A stretch of DNA of 36,444 nucleotides, from NCBI RefSeq assembly GCF_003481825.1, contig NZ_QULW01000028.1, forward strand, positions 1-36,444, in the 5' to 3' direction. Below are positions 1 through 7,810 of the stretch, one piece after another. The notes below the pieces were generated by a model that saw only the letters and a list, made by a program, of their open reading frames with translations, did no database searches and was not told the origin of the DNA. The stretch comes from Clostridium sp. OM02-18AC. GTDB lineage: Bacteria > Bacillota > Clostridia > Lachnospirales > Lachnospiraceae. Every line of letters begins with the position of its first letter. Position 1 is the first letter of the stretch. The position numbers and the translations under genes are program-made.

Positions 1-2
1 AC

Positions 3-83
3 TACGGAGCTATGCTTCGTAATCAGATGCTCGGTAATTCAATTGCCGATGTAGTTCACCGGCAAAATGTAATGTGCATATAG
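3..83 (+). other. Possible 3' end of a truncated upstream reading frame
   Basis: One frame is open from the window edge to a TAG at 81-83 (26 codons, containing LGNSIADVV). It is too short to assign to a family. A near-copy of the 30-50 stretch occurs at 36408-36428, where one frame reads LGYSIAE, so it may be a remnant of a repeated coding module. No function is claimed. Confidence 0.2.
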
Positions 84-90
84 ACGGTCA

Positions 91-214
91 TTATCTGCAT
101 ATAAAAAGATAAAATATATGCAGATAATAGCTGTTTTTCTGCATATAAAAGGATAAAATATATGCAGATAATGGCTGCTTTTCTGCATATAAAATGATAT
201 AATCATATGCAGAA
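91..214 (+). promoter_or_regulatory. Three phased palindromes and promoter of the Fic gene
   Basis: Three inverted repeats share the arms TCTGCATAT and ATATGCAGA. They lie at 94-124, 138-168 and 182-213, with left arms starting exactly 44 bp apart. The first extends to a perfect 12-bp arm (91-102 with 116-127). Spacers are 13, 13 and 14 bp and AT-rich. The third spacer contains TATAAT (198-203), a likely -10 box, and the palindrome runs up to the ribosome site AGAGGTGG at 215-222. A bound protein would block the promoter, so an operator array for autoregulation is the simplest reading. The Fic protein's own winged-helix-like C-terminus is a candidate binder. A half-site (TGCATAT) also occurs at 75-81. 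Confidence 0.65.
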
Positions 215-225
215 AGAGGTGGAAT

Positions 226-1272
226 ATGAGAATATTTGATTATTCGTTTTTGAATAATGGTTTATTGCCATCAAATTTACTGAACCTGACCATGAATATT
301 GCAGAACTAAAAACGATGGCAGGTATACGCAAGGCAGAGTATGCACAGATATTTACAGAATTAGAGGCAGTGGCAAAGGTACAGTCAATTAAAAGTTCCA
401 ATGAGATAGAAGGGATTGTTACCAGCGATGAACGTATTGCAGAAATTGTGAATCAGAACAGTGCCCCTTTAAATCACAACGAAGCGGAGATTGCCGGATA
501 CCGCGATGCCTTAAGTGAAATCCATCTGGGACATGAATATATGGATTTTTGTGAAAGAGATATTTTGCATCTGCATGAAATTTTGATGAGTTTTACGGGA
601 AATGGATTTGGTGGGCAATATAAGACAGACGATAATGTGATTTTAGAAATTGACGCGGATGGGAGGCGTAAGGTCCGGTTTCGCCCAATATCGGCGAAAG
701 AGACACCGGATGCAATGGAACAGATGGTTCTTGCCTATCTGGATGCCCGGGATGATGCTAACATCAATCAGCTTTTATTAATTCCGTGTGTAATCCTGGA
801 TTTCCTTTGCATTCATCCATTTCGTGATGGCAATGGCAGGATGTCGCGTCTGCTGTCGATTCTTTTGCTCTACAAAAATGGTTTTGATGCAGGAAAATAT
901 GTTTCTTTCGAAGAACAAATCAACCTTTATAAGGCGTATTACTATAATGCCTTAAAGCAATCATCAGATGGCTGGGATACGAATGAAAATACGTATTTTC
1001 CATTTATTGAAAATTTTCTTTCCACGTTGTACCTGTGCTATAAAGAATTAGATAAGCGTTTTGCGGTAGTAAATGGGAAAAAGATTACGAAGAAAGCACG
1101 TGTAGAGGCGACCGTTTTGAACAGCCTGACGCCAATGTCAAAAGCAGAAATCTGTAAAATTCTGCCAGACGTAAGCCCTACAACAGTGGAAGCGGTTTTG
1201 GGAGCCATGGTTCGGAGTGGCAGCGTGAAGCGGATTGGTTCAGGCAAAGCATCGCGATATATCAAGGCCTGA
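226..1272 (+). CDS. Fic family protein (class II AMPylase type) with C-terminal winged helix
   Basis: Fic enzymes transfer AMP, or another nucleotide moiety, to hydroxyl side chains of target proteins. The catalytic loop is intact: H197-P-F-R-D-G-N-G-R205. An inhibitory motif of the (S/T)xxxE(G/N) type lies in the N-terminal helical domain (S58, E62, G63), ahead of the Fic core, which marks class II, self-inhibited Fic proteins. Residues of about 285-348 resemble a small winged helix-turn-helix, common in this 340-380 aa subfamily. The ATG has AGAGGTGG just upstream. The gene stands alone, with phased palindromes over its promoter and a terminator after it, so autoregulation is likely. The target protein cannot be seen. 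Family is certain; DNA binding is inferred. Confidence 0.9.
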   Translation: MRIFDYSFLNNGLLPSNLLNLTMNIAELKTMAGIRKAEYAQIFTELEAVAKVQSIKSSNEIEGIVTSDERIAEIVNQNSAPLNHNEAEIAGYRDALSEIHLGHEYMDFCERDILHLHEILMSFTGNGFGGQYKTDDNVILEIDADGRRKVRFRPISAKETPDAMEQMVLAYLDARDDANINQLLLIPCVILDFLCIHPFRDGNGRMSRLLSILLLYKNGFDAGKYVSFEEQINLYKAYYYNALKQSSDGWDTNENTYFPFIENFLSTLYLCYKELDKRFAVVNGKKITKKARVEATVLNSLTPMSKAEICKILPDVSPTTVEAVLGAMVRSGSVKRIGSGKASRYIKA

Positions 1273-1370
1273 TCTTAGCACTGCAGGTTTGAAACGGCTT
1301 CCGAAATCCCGCTTGCAAAATAGAAAATCCATGATACATATTAGACAATTTGATAAATGATGAAAGCAGC

Positions 1371-1406
1371 GAAGACTGTCATAGAATCAGACGGTCTTCG
1401 TTTTTT
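1371..1406 (+). terminator. Rho-independent terminator after the Fic gene
   Basis: The arms GAAGACTGTC and GACGGTCTTC form a 10-bp stem with one G-U-type mismatch and a 9-nt loop, followed by GTTTTTT. It sits about 100 bp after the stop codon. Confidence 0.8.
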
Positions 1407-1454
1407 ATTGCACATTTTTATCTGCCCTGTAACGGTCTGAACCAGAGAAAGAAG

Positions 1455-1491
1455 AACGCCAGAACCGGTATGCCCGATTCTGGCGTTTTTT
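1455..1491. terminator. Terminator between convergent Fic and rubrerythrin genes
   Basis: A perfect 10-bp stem (AACGCCAGAA with TTCTGGCGTT) has a 13-nt loop and is followed by a T run on the + strand. On the - strand it is followed by a pyrimidine-rich tract (TTCTTCTTT), so it can also end the leftward rubrerythrin transcript. Confidence 0.7.
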
Positions 1492-1537
1492 GATCAGTGA
1501 CTTATTTTGCAGCCCATATATGCGGATGCTTTATCGA

Positions 1538-2080
1538 TTAACCAAAGTATCTCTTTAACAGACCCTCAAATGCCTTCCCGTGTCTTGCTTCGTCTCTTGC
1601 CATCTCATGAACGGTGTCATGGATTGCATCGAGGTTTGCAGCTTTTGCTCTCTTAGCCAGGTCAAACTTGCCCTCGGTTGCGCCGTGCTCAGCAGCAACT
1701 CTCATCTCCAGGTTCTTCTTGGTGGAGTCGGTTACTACTTCGCCTAACAGCTCTGCGAATTTTGCAGCATGCTCAGCTTCCTCGTAAGCTGCCTTCTCCC
1801 AGTAAAGGCCGATCTCCGGGTAGCCTTCTCTGTGTGCAACTCTTGCCATAGCCAGGTACATACCAACCTCAGAGCACTCACCCTCGAAGTTTGCACGCAG
1901 GTCTGCTAAGATATCTTCGCTGACACCCTGTGCAACGCCTACTACATGCTCAGCAGCCCAGGTCATCTCGCCAGCCTGCTCTTTAAATTTGGAAGCCGGT
2001 GCCTTACATACCGGGCAGAACTCCGGTGCAGCATCTCCCTCATAAACGTAACCACATACAGTACAAACCCATTTCTTCAT
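1538..2080 (-). CDS. Reverse rubrerythrin (peroxide-reducing rubredoxin/ferritin-like protein)
   Basis: Reverse rubrerythrins use NADH-derived electrons to reduce hydrogen peroxide, and in clostridia also help with oxygen, in the cytoplasm. The N-terminal rubredoxin-type domain has two cysteine pairs (C6/C9 and C22/C25) that bind a single iron. Residues of about 50-180 form a ferritin-like four-helix domain with the expected Glu/His iron ligands, visible in EGECSEVGMY, EEAEH and DEARHGKAF. Having rubredoxin first is the diagnostic reversed order. The length of 180 aa is normal. AAAGGAG lies 9 nt before the ATG. The Fur/PerR gene lies just upstream on the same strand, so co-transcription and peroxide control are likely. 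Confidence 0.93.
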   Translation of the reverse strand: MKKWVCTVCGYVYEGDAAPEFCPVCKAPASKFKEQAGEMTWAAEHVVGVAQGVSEDILADLRANFEGECSEVGMYLAMARVAHREGYPEIGLYWEKAAYEEAEHAAKFAELLGEVVTDSTKKNLEMRVAAEHGATEGKFDLAKRAKAANLDAIHDTVHEMARDEARHGKAFEGLLKRYFG

Positions 2081-2186
2081 AACTCAGTTCTCCTTTACAT
2101 GTGAATTTTGTAATTTCCAGCAGCTTTTGTGTTGCTGAATGTTTATATTGTGTTGACAGATATCGGCACTGACCTGCCGGAATCTG

Positions 2187-2582
2187 TCAGTGAAGCGCTT
2201 GTTTCAGGCACTCTGCGCAGCGTCCAAAAAAGAATACGGTGTGCGCGTCCACTTCTCCTGCGGTGCAGGCCTGCGCTTTCTCATCGATATCGGAAAGCGG
2301 CTCCATGGGAAGATCGATGACAGCACCGCAGCTTTTGCATACAAAGTGATAATGCAGGCTGGTGTCTGCGTCGAAGTGGTCCTTGCCGTCACCAAAGGTG
2401 AGCTTCTGGACTTCCCCTAACTCCACAAGGAGGTTTAGGTTTCGGTAGACCGTGCCAAGGCTGATGTTCGGGAATTCCTCGCGAATACTTGCGTATACGG
2501 CGTCTGCAGTCGGATGGTCCTTGCGGTTCATGAGACTAGCTTTGATGGATTCCCTCTGACGGCTGTATTTTAATGTTTTCAT
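2187..2582 (-). CDS. perR: Fur family repressor, PerR-like
   Basis: Fur-family repressors sense metal or peroxide and bind 7-1-7 palindromes. The 131-aa protein has the N-terminal winged helix (residues about 1-80, with SLGTVYRNL as recognition helix region), histidines near LHYHF, and two CxxC pairs (CKSC and CAEC) for structural zinc. The start at 2582 is chosen because AAGGAG lies 5 nt upstream; a longer ATG start six codons earlier lacks a ribosome site. Lying directly upstream of reverse rubrerythrin on the same strand points to PerR rather than an iron-sensing Fur, though sequence alone does not prove this. A matching palindrome overlaps its promoter region. Confidence 0.8.
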   Translation of the reverse strand: MKTLKYSRQRESIKASLMNRKDHPTADAVYASIREEFPNISLGTVYRNLNLLVELGEVQKLTFGDGKDHFDADTSLHYHFVCKSCGAVIDLPMEPLSDIDEKAQACTAGEVDAHTVFFFGRCAECLKQALH

Positions 2583-2606
2583 CGCGGCTCCTTTCATCAA
2601 TAAATA

Positions 2607-2623
2607 ATAGTAATGATTACTAT
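2607..2623. promoter_or_regulatory. Fur/PerR-type operator (17-bp perfect palindrome)
   Basis: ATAGTAATGATTACTAT is a perfect 8-1-8 palindrome. Its 7-1-7 core matches the PerR consensus TTATAATNATTATAA at 11 of 14 defined positions. It lies just downstream of the -10 box, at about the transcription start of the regulator gene, which fits autorepression. Confidence 0.75.
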
Positions 2624-2629
2624 GATTGG

Positions 2630-2658
2630 ATTATAGCAAATGAAAAGCAGACTGTCAA
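2630..2658 (-). promoter_or_regulatory. Sigma-A promoter of the Fur/PerR-rubrerythrin pair
   Basis: On the - strand, TTGACA (2653-2658) and TATAAT (2630-2635) are separated by exactly 17 bp, a perfect consensus promoter. A promoter this strong suits a gene pair normally held down by a repressor. Confidence 0.88.
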
Positions 2659-2670
2659 GTCTTTTTTCCC

Positions 2671-3609
2671 TTAAATCATTTCTTTTGCAGTTTGTATGAA
2701 TTCTTTGGTTGCCTGCGACATATAATGACCTTTGTGGTAACCGATGGCTAAAATTCCGTGGGCTTTTGGATAGTCCAGGGAGTAGAAGTTTAAAACGGAC
2801 TGTCCCCTGGCTTTTTCCTGCGCTTCCTCCCGGCCGGAGATGAACATACGCGGATAAAAGGTGATTCCCATGCCTTTTTCAGCCAGGGCAAGGACGGTCT
2901 GGATATTTTCGGTTTCCAGCACGATATCCGGTGTGATCTGGGCTTCCTCAAACATCTCGTCCGCAATGGTTCGGACACGGTTTCCTTTGTTGATCAGAAG
3001 AAACGGGCAGTTTGCCAGAAGCTTTAAGTCGGTATGTTCGGAAAGCTGGGCTTTGATCTCTTTTAAGCGCCCCGGAAATGCATGTTCCAGAACGCTGTCC
3101 GGGACGGCGAGCAGGATCTCCTCTTCGCAGATCGGTACGGTTTCGACATTTTCTACTTTAAATGGAAGCATGTCGATGATCAGATCGATGTTGCCGTGCA
3201 GAAGGTCGTCTGCCAGTTCGGAGGAATTGCCCTCGACCAGCTTTAAGTCAATGTTCGGAAAACGGTCCTTAAATACCGGCAGGATTTCCGGCAGGATGAC
3301 ACGGCCGCGGGTATGGGAAAGTCCAAGTGTCAGCTGACCGACCGAGAAGTCTTTGATATCGGCAAGCTGCCGGTAGGTCTCGTCGCGCAGTTCCAGCATC
3401 TGTTTTGCCTTTTCCTTTAAAGCCTGACCTGCGTAGGTCAGGGTCAGGGGTGTGGTGCGGTTGAAGAGGATGACATCGAACTCTTTTTCCATATTGGAAA
3501 TATGGTTGCTTAAGGACTGCTGGGAGATGAAAAGCTTTTTGGCTGCTTTGGTAAAGTTTAGTTCCTCGGCGGCCACCAGAAAGTATTCCAGGTTTAAAAA
3601 GTTAATCAT
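2671..3609 (-). CDS. LysR family transcriptional regulator
   Basis: This is a standard 312-aa LysR regulator. The N-terminal winged helix-turn-helix (residues about 3-60, with LNFTKAAKKLFISQQSLSNHI) is followed by a periplasmic-binding-like effector domain (about 90-305). The ATG at 3609 is preferred because GGAGG lies 8 nt upstream; a TTG five codons earlier has no such site. The first 8 nt of this gene overlap the end of the upstream PHP gene, and the ribosome site lies inside that gene, so translation is coupled. The effector and targets cannot be read from the sequence. The PHP phosphatase is the obvious functional partner. Confidence 0.9.
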   Translation of the reverse strand: MINFLNLEYFLVAAEELNFTKAAKKLFISQQSLSNHISNMEKEFDVILFNRTTPLTLTYAGQALKEKAKQMLELRDETYRQLADIKDFSVGQLTLGLSHTRGRVILPEILPVFKDRFPNIDLKLVEGNSSELADDLLHGNIDLIIDMLPFKVENVETVPICEEEILLAVPDSVLEHAFPGRLKEIKAQLSEHTDLKLLANCPFLLINKGNRVRTIADEMFEEAQITPDIVLETENIQTVLALAEKGMGITFYPRMFISGREEAQEKARGQSVLNFYSLDYPKAHGILAIGYHKGHYMSQATKEFIQTAKEMI

Positions 3610-4354
3610 GGACGTTACCTCCAAGATAGAGTGGCTGGTTCAGATAAGGAATATACTGCGCCGCCTTTTCTATCGAAGAATTGACAACGAACTCCTCTGG
3701 AAAATCGATCTCGTGAAGCAGTTCCCAGGCACGGATGTGGTTGCCGACGTCGGCATCACTGTGTGCATCGCTGTCGAGAATGACGGATACCCTGTGGCGG
3801 CGGCACAGTTCCAGCATGGTGATATAGTTTTCCTTTGCGTTCAGGCGGTGGCACTGCGGATGCAGGGAACTGGAATTGACTTCGAGAAGTACATGGTTCT
3901 CCTTTGCGGCGCAGACCAGGGTCTCGTAATCGACCGGGAAACGTCCGTCATCCGGGTGGCCGATGATCTGAACAGCCGGATTTTTCATGGCGCCCAGGTA
4001 GGCAGCCGTGTTCTGGGCAACGGTGCCGCTGGTATAGCAGGGATCGTGGATGCTGGCAATGGCAAAGTCCAGCCCGTTCACATAGCGGGGTTCTAAGTCC
4101 ATGTTCCCCTCATAGTCGATGATGTTCAGCTCACAGCCCAGCATCAGCTTAACGCCGAACTGCTGCCTTGGGACGACCTTGAAGTTAATAAAATAAAAGG
4201 GGTGGCAGGCACCCGGGATGCGCGGGGCATGTTCGGTGATGCCAAGAAGTTTCACTCCTTTTTCGGATGCAGAGCGGAGCATTTCCTGCATGGTATTGTA
4301 GGCGTGTCCGCTCATGATCGTATGGGTATGAAGATCTAAAATATCGTGGATCAT
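3602..4354 (-). CDS. PHP-domain phosphatase (YcdX-like)
   Basis: PHP enzymes are metal-dependent phosphoesterases with a distorted TIM barrel and a trinuclear metal site. All expected ligand motifs are present in order: DLHTHT near the N-terminus, ITEHAP, a Glu in GCELN, a His in ASIHD, GHPDDGRFP, and DSDAHSDADVG near the C-terminus. The length of 250 aa is like E. coli YcdX (about 245). The substrate is unknown. The start at 4354 follows AGGAG by 10 nt; the earlier in-frame ATG at 4384 has no ribosome site. A TATAAT-like -10 box on the - strand at 4444-4449 lacks a convincing -35. The leader holds a CCTGCC/GGCAGG hairpin near 4404-4422. Confidence 0.85.
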   Translation of the reverse strand: MIHDILDLHTHTIMSGHAYNTMQEMLRSASEKGVKLLGITEHAPRIPGACHPFYFINFKVVPRQQFGVKLMLGCELNIIDYEGNMDLEPRYVNGLDFAIASIHDPCYTSGTVAQNTAAYLGAMKNPAVQIIGHPDDGRFPVDYETLVCAAKENHVLLEVNSSSLHPQCHRLNAKENYITMLELCRRHRVSVILDSDAHSDADVGNHIRAWELLHEIDFPEEFVVNSSIEKAAQYIPYLNQPLYLGGNVHD

Positions 4355-4527
4355 AGTGTAAGTTCTCCTGATAAAATATGACATGGATGTAATTAAAATA
4401 AGCCTGCCGGATCCGGGCAGGACGGTCCGGTTCCAACATGAAAATTATAACACGCTTTTCGGGAGAAAACCAGAAAACTATAGCAAATTGACAGGAAATA
4501 TGGTAAAGTGGGTAGTAGTATTGAGAC

Positions 4528-4542
4528 GTTCCCAGAGGGAAC
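4528..4542 (+). promoter_or_regulatory. 5' leader hairpin before the S1-domain gene
   Basis: GTTCCC-AGA-GGGAAC is a perfect 6-bp stem with a 3-nt loop, ending only about 4-5 nt before the ribosome site AAAAGGAG. A TTGACA at 4488-4493 upstream suggests a promoter whose -10 box is poor (TAGTAG or TAGTAT). The hairpin may stabilise the transcript or tune initiation. Confidence 0.5.
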
Positions 4543-4561
4543 GGGAAAAGGAGTAAACATC

Positions 4562-5287
4562 ATGAGCGAAGTAAAAGAAACAATGGAAGATTTTGCCAGC
4601 GAGCTGGAGGCATCTTATAAGGAATATGACGCACGCCGCAGTAATGCATATCAGGATCAGGAAGGTCCGGACGCAGAGAAGTGGGCAGAGCTTGCACAGC
4701 AGATGCAGGATAAAACCGTATTAAAGGTAAAAGTAAAAGAGGCTGTCAAAGGCGGTTTGGTTGCATTTGTCGACGATATTCAGGGCTTTATCCCGGCATC
4801 CCAGGCAGCAGATCACTATGTTGAGAAGCTGGAAGATCTGGTAGGTCAGCACCTCGAGGTGGTTCCGATCACGGTAGATATGGAGAAAAAGAGACTGGTT
4901 CTTTCCGCAAGAGCAGTCCTGGAGGAGAAAAAGGCAGCAGAGCGTGCAGAGAAACTTGCTGCTGTTGAAGTTGGTTCTGTTGTGAATGGTACCGTAGACA
5001 GCTTAAAGGACTACGGCGCATTCATCAATCTGGAGAATGGTTTAAGCGGACTCTTACACGTTTCCCAGATCAGCAACCAGCGCATCAAACATCCGGGCGT
5101 AGTATTAAAAGAGGGTCAGAACGTGACCGTAAAGGTTACCGGAGTAAAAGACGGCAAGATCAGCCTCAGCATGAAAGCTCTGACTGCAGACGGCGAGCCG
5201 GAAGAGCCGGTAGAAAAATTCGACTACAAAGAGACCGGCGAGGCAACGACTGGTTTAGGCGCATTGCTGCAGGGTCTGAAGTTCTAA
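4562..5287 (+). CDS. Protein with two S1 RNA-binding domains
   Basis: The S1 domain is a small beta-barrel that binds single-stranded RNA. Two copies are visible: residues of about 55-120 (KVKVKEAVKGGLVAFVDDI onward) and about 136-210 (GTVDSLKDYGAFI, GLSGLLHVSQIS). The second is the better conserved. At 241 aa it is much shorter than ribosomal protein S1 and resembles the short S1-like proteins of low-GC Gram-positives. The chosen ATG follows AAAGGAG by 8 nt; an in-frame upstream start at 4508 would translate through the leader hairpin. A role in translation or RNA turnover is inferred from the domains only. Confidence 0.85.
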   Translation: MSEVKETMEDFASELEASYKEYDARRSNAYQDQEGPDAEKWAELAQQMQDKTVLKVKVKEAVKGGLVAFVDDIQGFIPASQAADHYVEKLEDLVGQHLEVVPITVDMEKKRLVLSARAVLEEKKAAERAEKLAAVEVGSVVNGTVDSLKDYGAFINLENGLSGLLHVSQISNQRIKHPGVVLKEGQNVTVKVTGVKDGKISLSMKALTADGEPEEPVEKFDYKETGEATTGLGALLQGLKF

Positions 5288-5330
5288 GATTTTTTCCGGC
5301 TGCAGCGCATCAATCAAAGGAGGGATAGGG

Positions 5331-5993
5331 TTGGTATATATCCCAAATGCCTACAGTCAGCTGGATCAATGGAATTCTGTCATGTTTCTGTACGAATCGG
5401 CACTGAAGGCAATCAACACCAAAATTGAGATCTTAAACGAAGAGTTCATCCATATGTATGGGCATACGCCCATCGAACACATCAAATCCAGGGTCAAGAC
5501 TCCGGACAGCATCGTCAAGAAAATGAAGCGCAATGGCTATGAGGTCACCATTGAAAACATGGTAGAGAAACTCAGTGACATTGCGGGAATCCGCATCATC
5601 TGTTCTTTTAACCAGGATATTTACCAGATCGCGGACATGATCGCCAGACAAAAAGACGTTACGGTTCTTTATGTGAAGGATTACATCCGCAAACCCAAGC
5701 CAAACGGCTACAAAAGTTATCACATGGTGGTGACGATCCCCATTTATCTCACGGAAGGTCCGGTGGAAACCAAGGTGGAAATCCAGATCCGCACGATCGC
5801 GCAGGATTTCTGGGCCAGCCTGGAACATAAGATCTATTATAAGTTTGAAGGAAGCGGTCCGGATTCGCTGCAGGCTGAGCTGAAGGCATGTGCCGACATG
5901 GTCGATATGCTGGATGCAAAGATGTTTTCTTTGAATCAGTCGATCCTGGAAACCAGAAAGGCCCAGGAGGACGAACCGGAGCCGAAAGAGTAA
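5331..5993 (+). CDS. relQ: Small alarmone synthetase, RelQ-type GTP pyrophosphokinase
   Basis: This enzyme makes (p)ppGpp from ATP and GTP or GDP. It is a synthetase-only protein of 220 aa without hydrolase or regulatory domains, the usual size of RelQ/YjbM (about 211). RelA/SpoT synthetase motifs are present: SRVKTPDSIVKKMKRNG, LSDIAGIRIIC, PKPNGYKSYH and VEIQIRTIAQDFWASLEHK. The start is a TTG at 5331, chosen because AGGAGG sits 7 nt upstream and the next ATG lies inside the conserved N-terminal helix. RelP is the alternative subfamily. The membrane phosphodiesterase gene starts 3 nt after the stop, so the two are probably co-translated. Confidence 0.88.
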   Translation: MVYIPNAYSQLDQWNSVMFLYESALKAINTKIEILNEEFIHMYGHTPIEHIKSRVKTPDSIVKKMKRNGYEVTIENMVEKLSDIAGIRIICSFNQDIYQIADMIARQKDVTVLYVKDYIRKPKPNGYKSYHMVVTIPIYLTEGPVETKVEIQIRTIAQDFWASLEHKIYYKFEGSGPDSLQAELKACADMVDMLDAKMFSLNQSILETRKAQEDEPEPKE

Positions 5994-5996
5994 TTT

Positions 5997-7799
5997 ATGA
6001 AGAGCTTAACAAAAGATACCTGGCAGATCATACGGCAGAACTGGAAACATATTTTTTTGTTCGAACTTTTATACTGTGGAATCACGACACCGGTCTATAT
6101 GCGGCTTGTCAGCCGCGGAATCCGGCTGGCGCTGAAAGCGGCAGGCTACAGCTATCTGACACCGGCGAATATCGGAAACTTTCTGATCCGGCCGGTGACA
6201 TTGCTGATATTTGCTGCCGTAGCGCTTGTCGGCATCCTGATCCTGTCACTGGAGACGGCCGGACTGATTACCGCATTTCAGGGGTCAGCCTATTATCAGA
6301 AGCTGACCCCTTTGCATATCCTGTGGGGCGGTCTGCAGAAACTGAAAGATGAGATCGTAAAGCACAACTGGCGCCTGCCGCTGTTTCTGACAGCCCAGTA
6401 TCTGCTGATCCAGCTGCCTTTTATTTTACGGACGATTGTCCGCTATAAACCGGCAAATTTTATTTTTCAGGAGCTTCGGAAACAGCCAGTCGCAGTGGCA
6501 TTTTTGCTGATCCTGCTGATCTTTGGAATTCTTGCGCTGATTCCGAGGTCGCTCACGGCGTATGGCTGTATGATTGAGCAGAAACACTTTCACAGCGGTG
6601 TGGTACGAAGCTGGCAGATGACCCACAAGCGGAAAGGAAGAATTACATTTCTGGCTATGTTCTGGGAACTGACTGTGATCGTGTCTGCCATGGCCCTGTA
6701 TGCGGCTTCTGTGTGTATTGCTGCAGTTTGTGTACTGCGGTTTTTCCGGCAAAGCCTTGCAATGGCAGTGCTTCTCTCAGCAGCTGACCGCCTGGAAACC
6801 GGAATCACCTATCTGGCATCCATGCTTGCAACGGTGGCAGTGTATGCGGCACTTTCCGTAGTTTATTATCAGTATGGAAACCGCAGATTTCATGCGGAAC
6901 GATGGGATTTTGGATACCCGGCAAAGGGAAGCGTAAACCGCAAAACCCTGGCTGTTGTTTTGACGGCGGCGGTCTGTGTCGGAATGTTTTATATTTACGA
7001 TCTGGTTCGCAATGGCTCGGAACTTTCCAAAGAACTTTTGATTGAGACCGAGATCACGGCGCATCGCGGAAGTTCTGTTTCTGCGCCGGAAAATACGATT
7101 CCGGCTCTCGAAGCGGCGATGAAAGAGATGGCAGACAGTGCAGAGATCGATGTGCAGATGACATCGGACGGAGTGATCGTGTTGGGACATGATGCCAGTC
7201 TGAAACGTGTGGCAGGGGTAAACCGGTCGATTGCGTCCATGACCTTCGCGGATCTGGAAAAACTGGATGTGGGATCCTGGTTTTCACCGGAATATGAGGG
7301 CACCCGGATCCCTGCATTGCGGGAAGTCCTGGAGTTGTGCAACCAGAAACTGAACCTGAATGTAGAAATCAAATATGTAGGAAAGAACAGCGAACTGCCG
7401 GAAAAAACAGCAGAACTGATCAAAGAATACGGGATGGAAAACCAGTGCGTGATCACTTCGACGAACCTGTCTTATCTGAAACGGGTAAAAGAGGTGCTGC
7501 CGGAAATCCGTACCGGATATATTATTTCTGCAGCTTATGGAAATTTTTATTCCAATGAGGATGTTGATTTTATCAGCATTCGTTCCGGATTTGTGACCTC
7601 TGCCCTGATGCAGAATGCCCATGAACAAGGTAAGGCAGTCTATGCATGGACGGTCAACACCAAGAGTGAACTGGAGCGGCTGACCCTTCTCGGGGTGGAT
7701 GGCATTATCACAGACCGGCCGGTGCTGGCAAGGGAGATCGTCTACCGGGAAGAAACTACGGAATCTCTGTTTGAATATTTAAGACTGGTATTGCGATAG
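5997..7799 (+). CDS. Membrane-anchored glycerophosphodiester phosphodiesterase
   Basis: The enzyme splits glycerophosphodiesters to glycerol-3-phosphate and an alcohol. Residues of about 1-340 are a membrane module with several hydrophobic helices (near 60-90, 130-145, 165-185, 215-250, 265-290 and 315-335). A GDPD TIM-barrel fills about 352-600. Catalytic motifs are visible: TAHRGSSVSAPENT (His, Arg, Glu), EIDVQMTSDG and VLGHD, with VEIKY later as a metal-site Glu. This two-part layout and the length of 600 aa match a known Firmicute subfamily. The ribosome site is weak (GAAAGAG), so translation is probably coupled to the alarmone synthetase gene. Lipid or teichoic acid turnover is inferred. 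Confidence 0.88.
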   Translation: MKSLTKDTWQIIRQNWKHIFLFELLYCGITTPVYMRLVSRGIRLALKAAGYSYLTPANIGNFLIRPVTLLIFAAVALVGILILSLETAGLITAFQGSAYYQKLTPLHILWGGLQKLKDEIVKHNWRLPLFLTAQYLLIQLPFILRTIVRYKPANFIFQELRKQPVAVAFLLILLIFGILALIPRSLTAYGCMIEQKHFHSGVVRSWQMTHKRKGRITFLAMFWELTVIVSAMALYAASVCIAAVCVLRFFRQSLAMAVLLSAADRLETGITYLASMLATVAVYAALSVVYYQYGNRRFHAERWDFGYPAKGSVNRKTLAVVLTAAVCVGMFYIYDLVRNGSELSKELLIETEITAHRGSSVSAPENTIPALEAAMKEMADSAEIDVQMTSDGVIVLGHDASLKRVAGVNRSIASMTFADLEKLDVGSWFSPEYEGTRIPALREVLELCNQKLNLNVEIKYVGKNSELPEKTAELIKEYGMENQCVITSTNLSYLKRVKEVLPEIRTGYIISAAYGNFYSNEDVDFISIRSGFVTSALMQNAHEQGKAVYAWTVNTKSELERLTLLGVDGIITDRPVLAREIVYREETTESLFEYLRLVLR

Positions 7800-7810
7800 G
7801 AGAAAATACA

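Noticed and set aside
91..214. Short repeats at regular spacing resembling a CRISPR array
   Set aside because: Only three copies, with near-identical rather than unique spacers, and no cas genes. They are palindromic operators.
2167..2192. Terminator between the PerR-like and rubrerythrin genes
   Set aside because: The CACTGAC/GTCAGTG stem has no T run on the leftward strand and overlaps the PerR-like gene's stop codon, so co-transcription is more likely.
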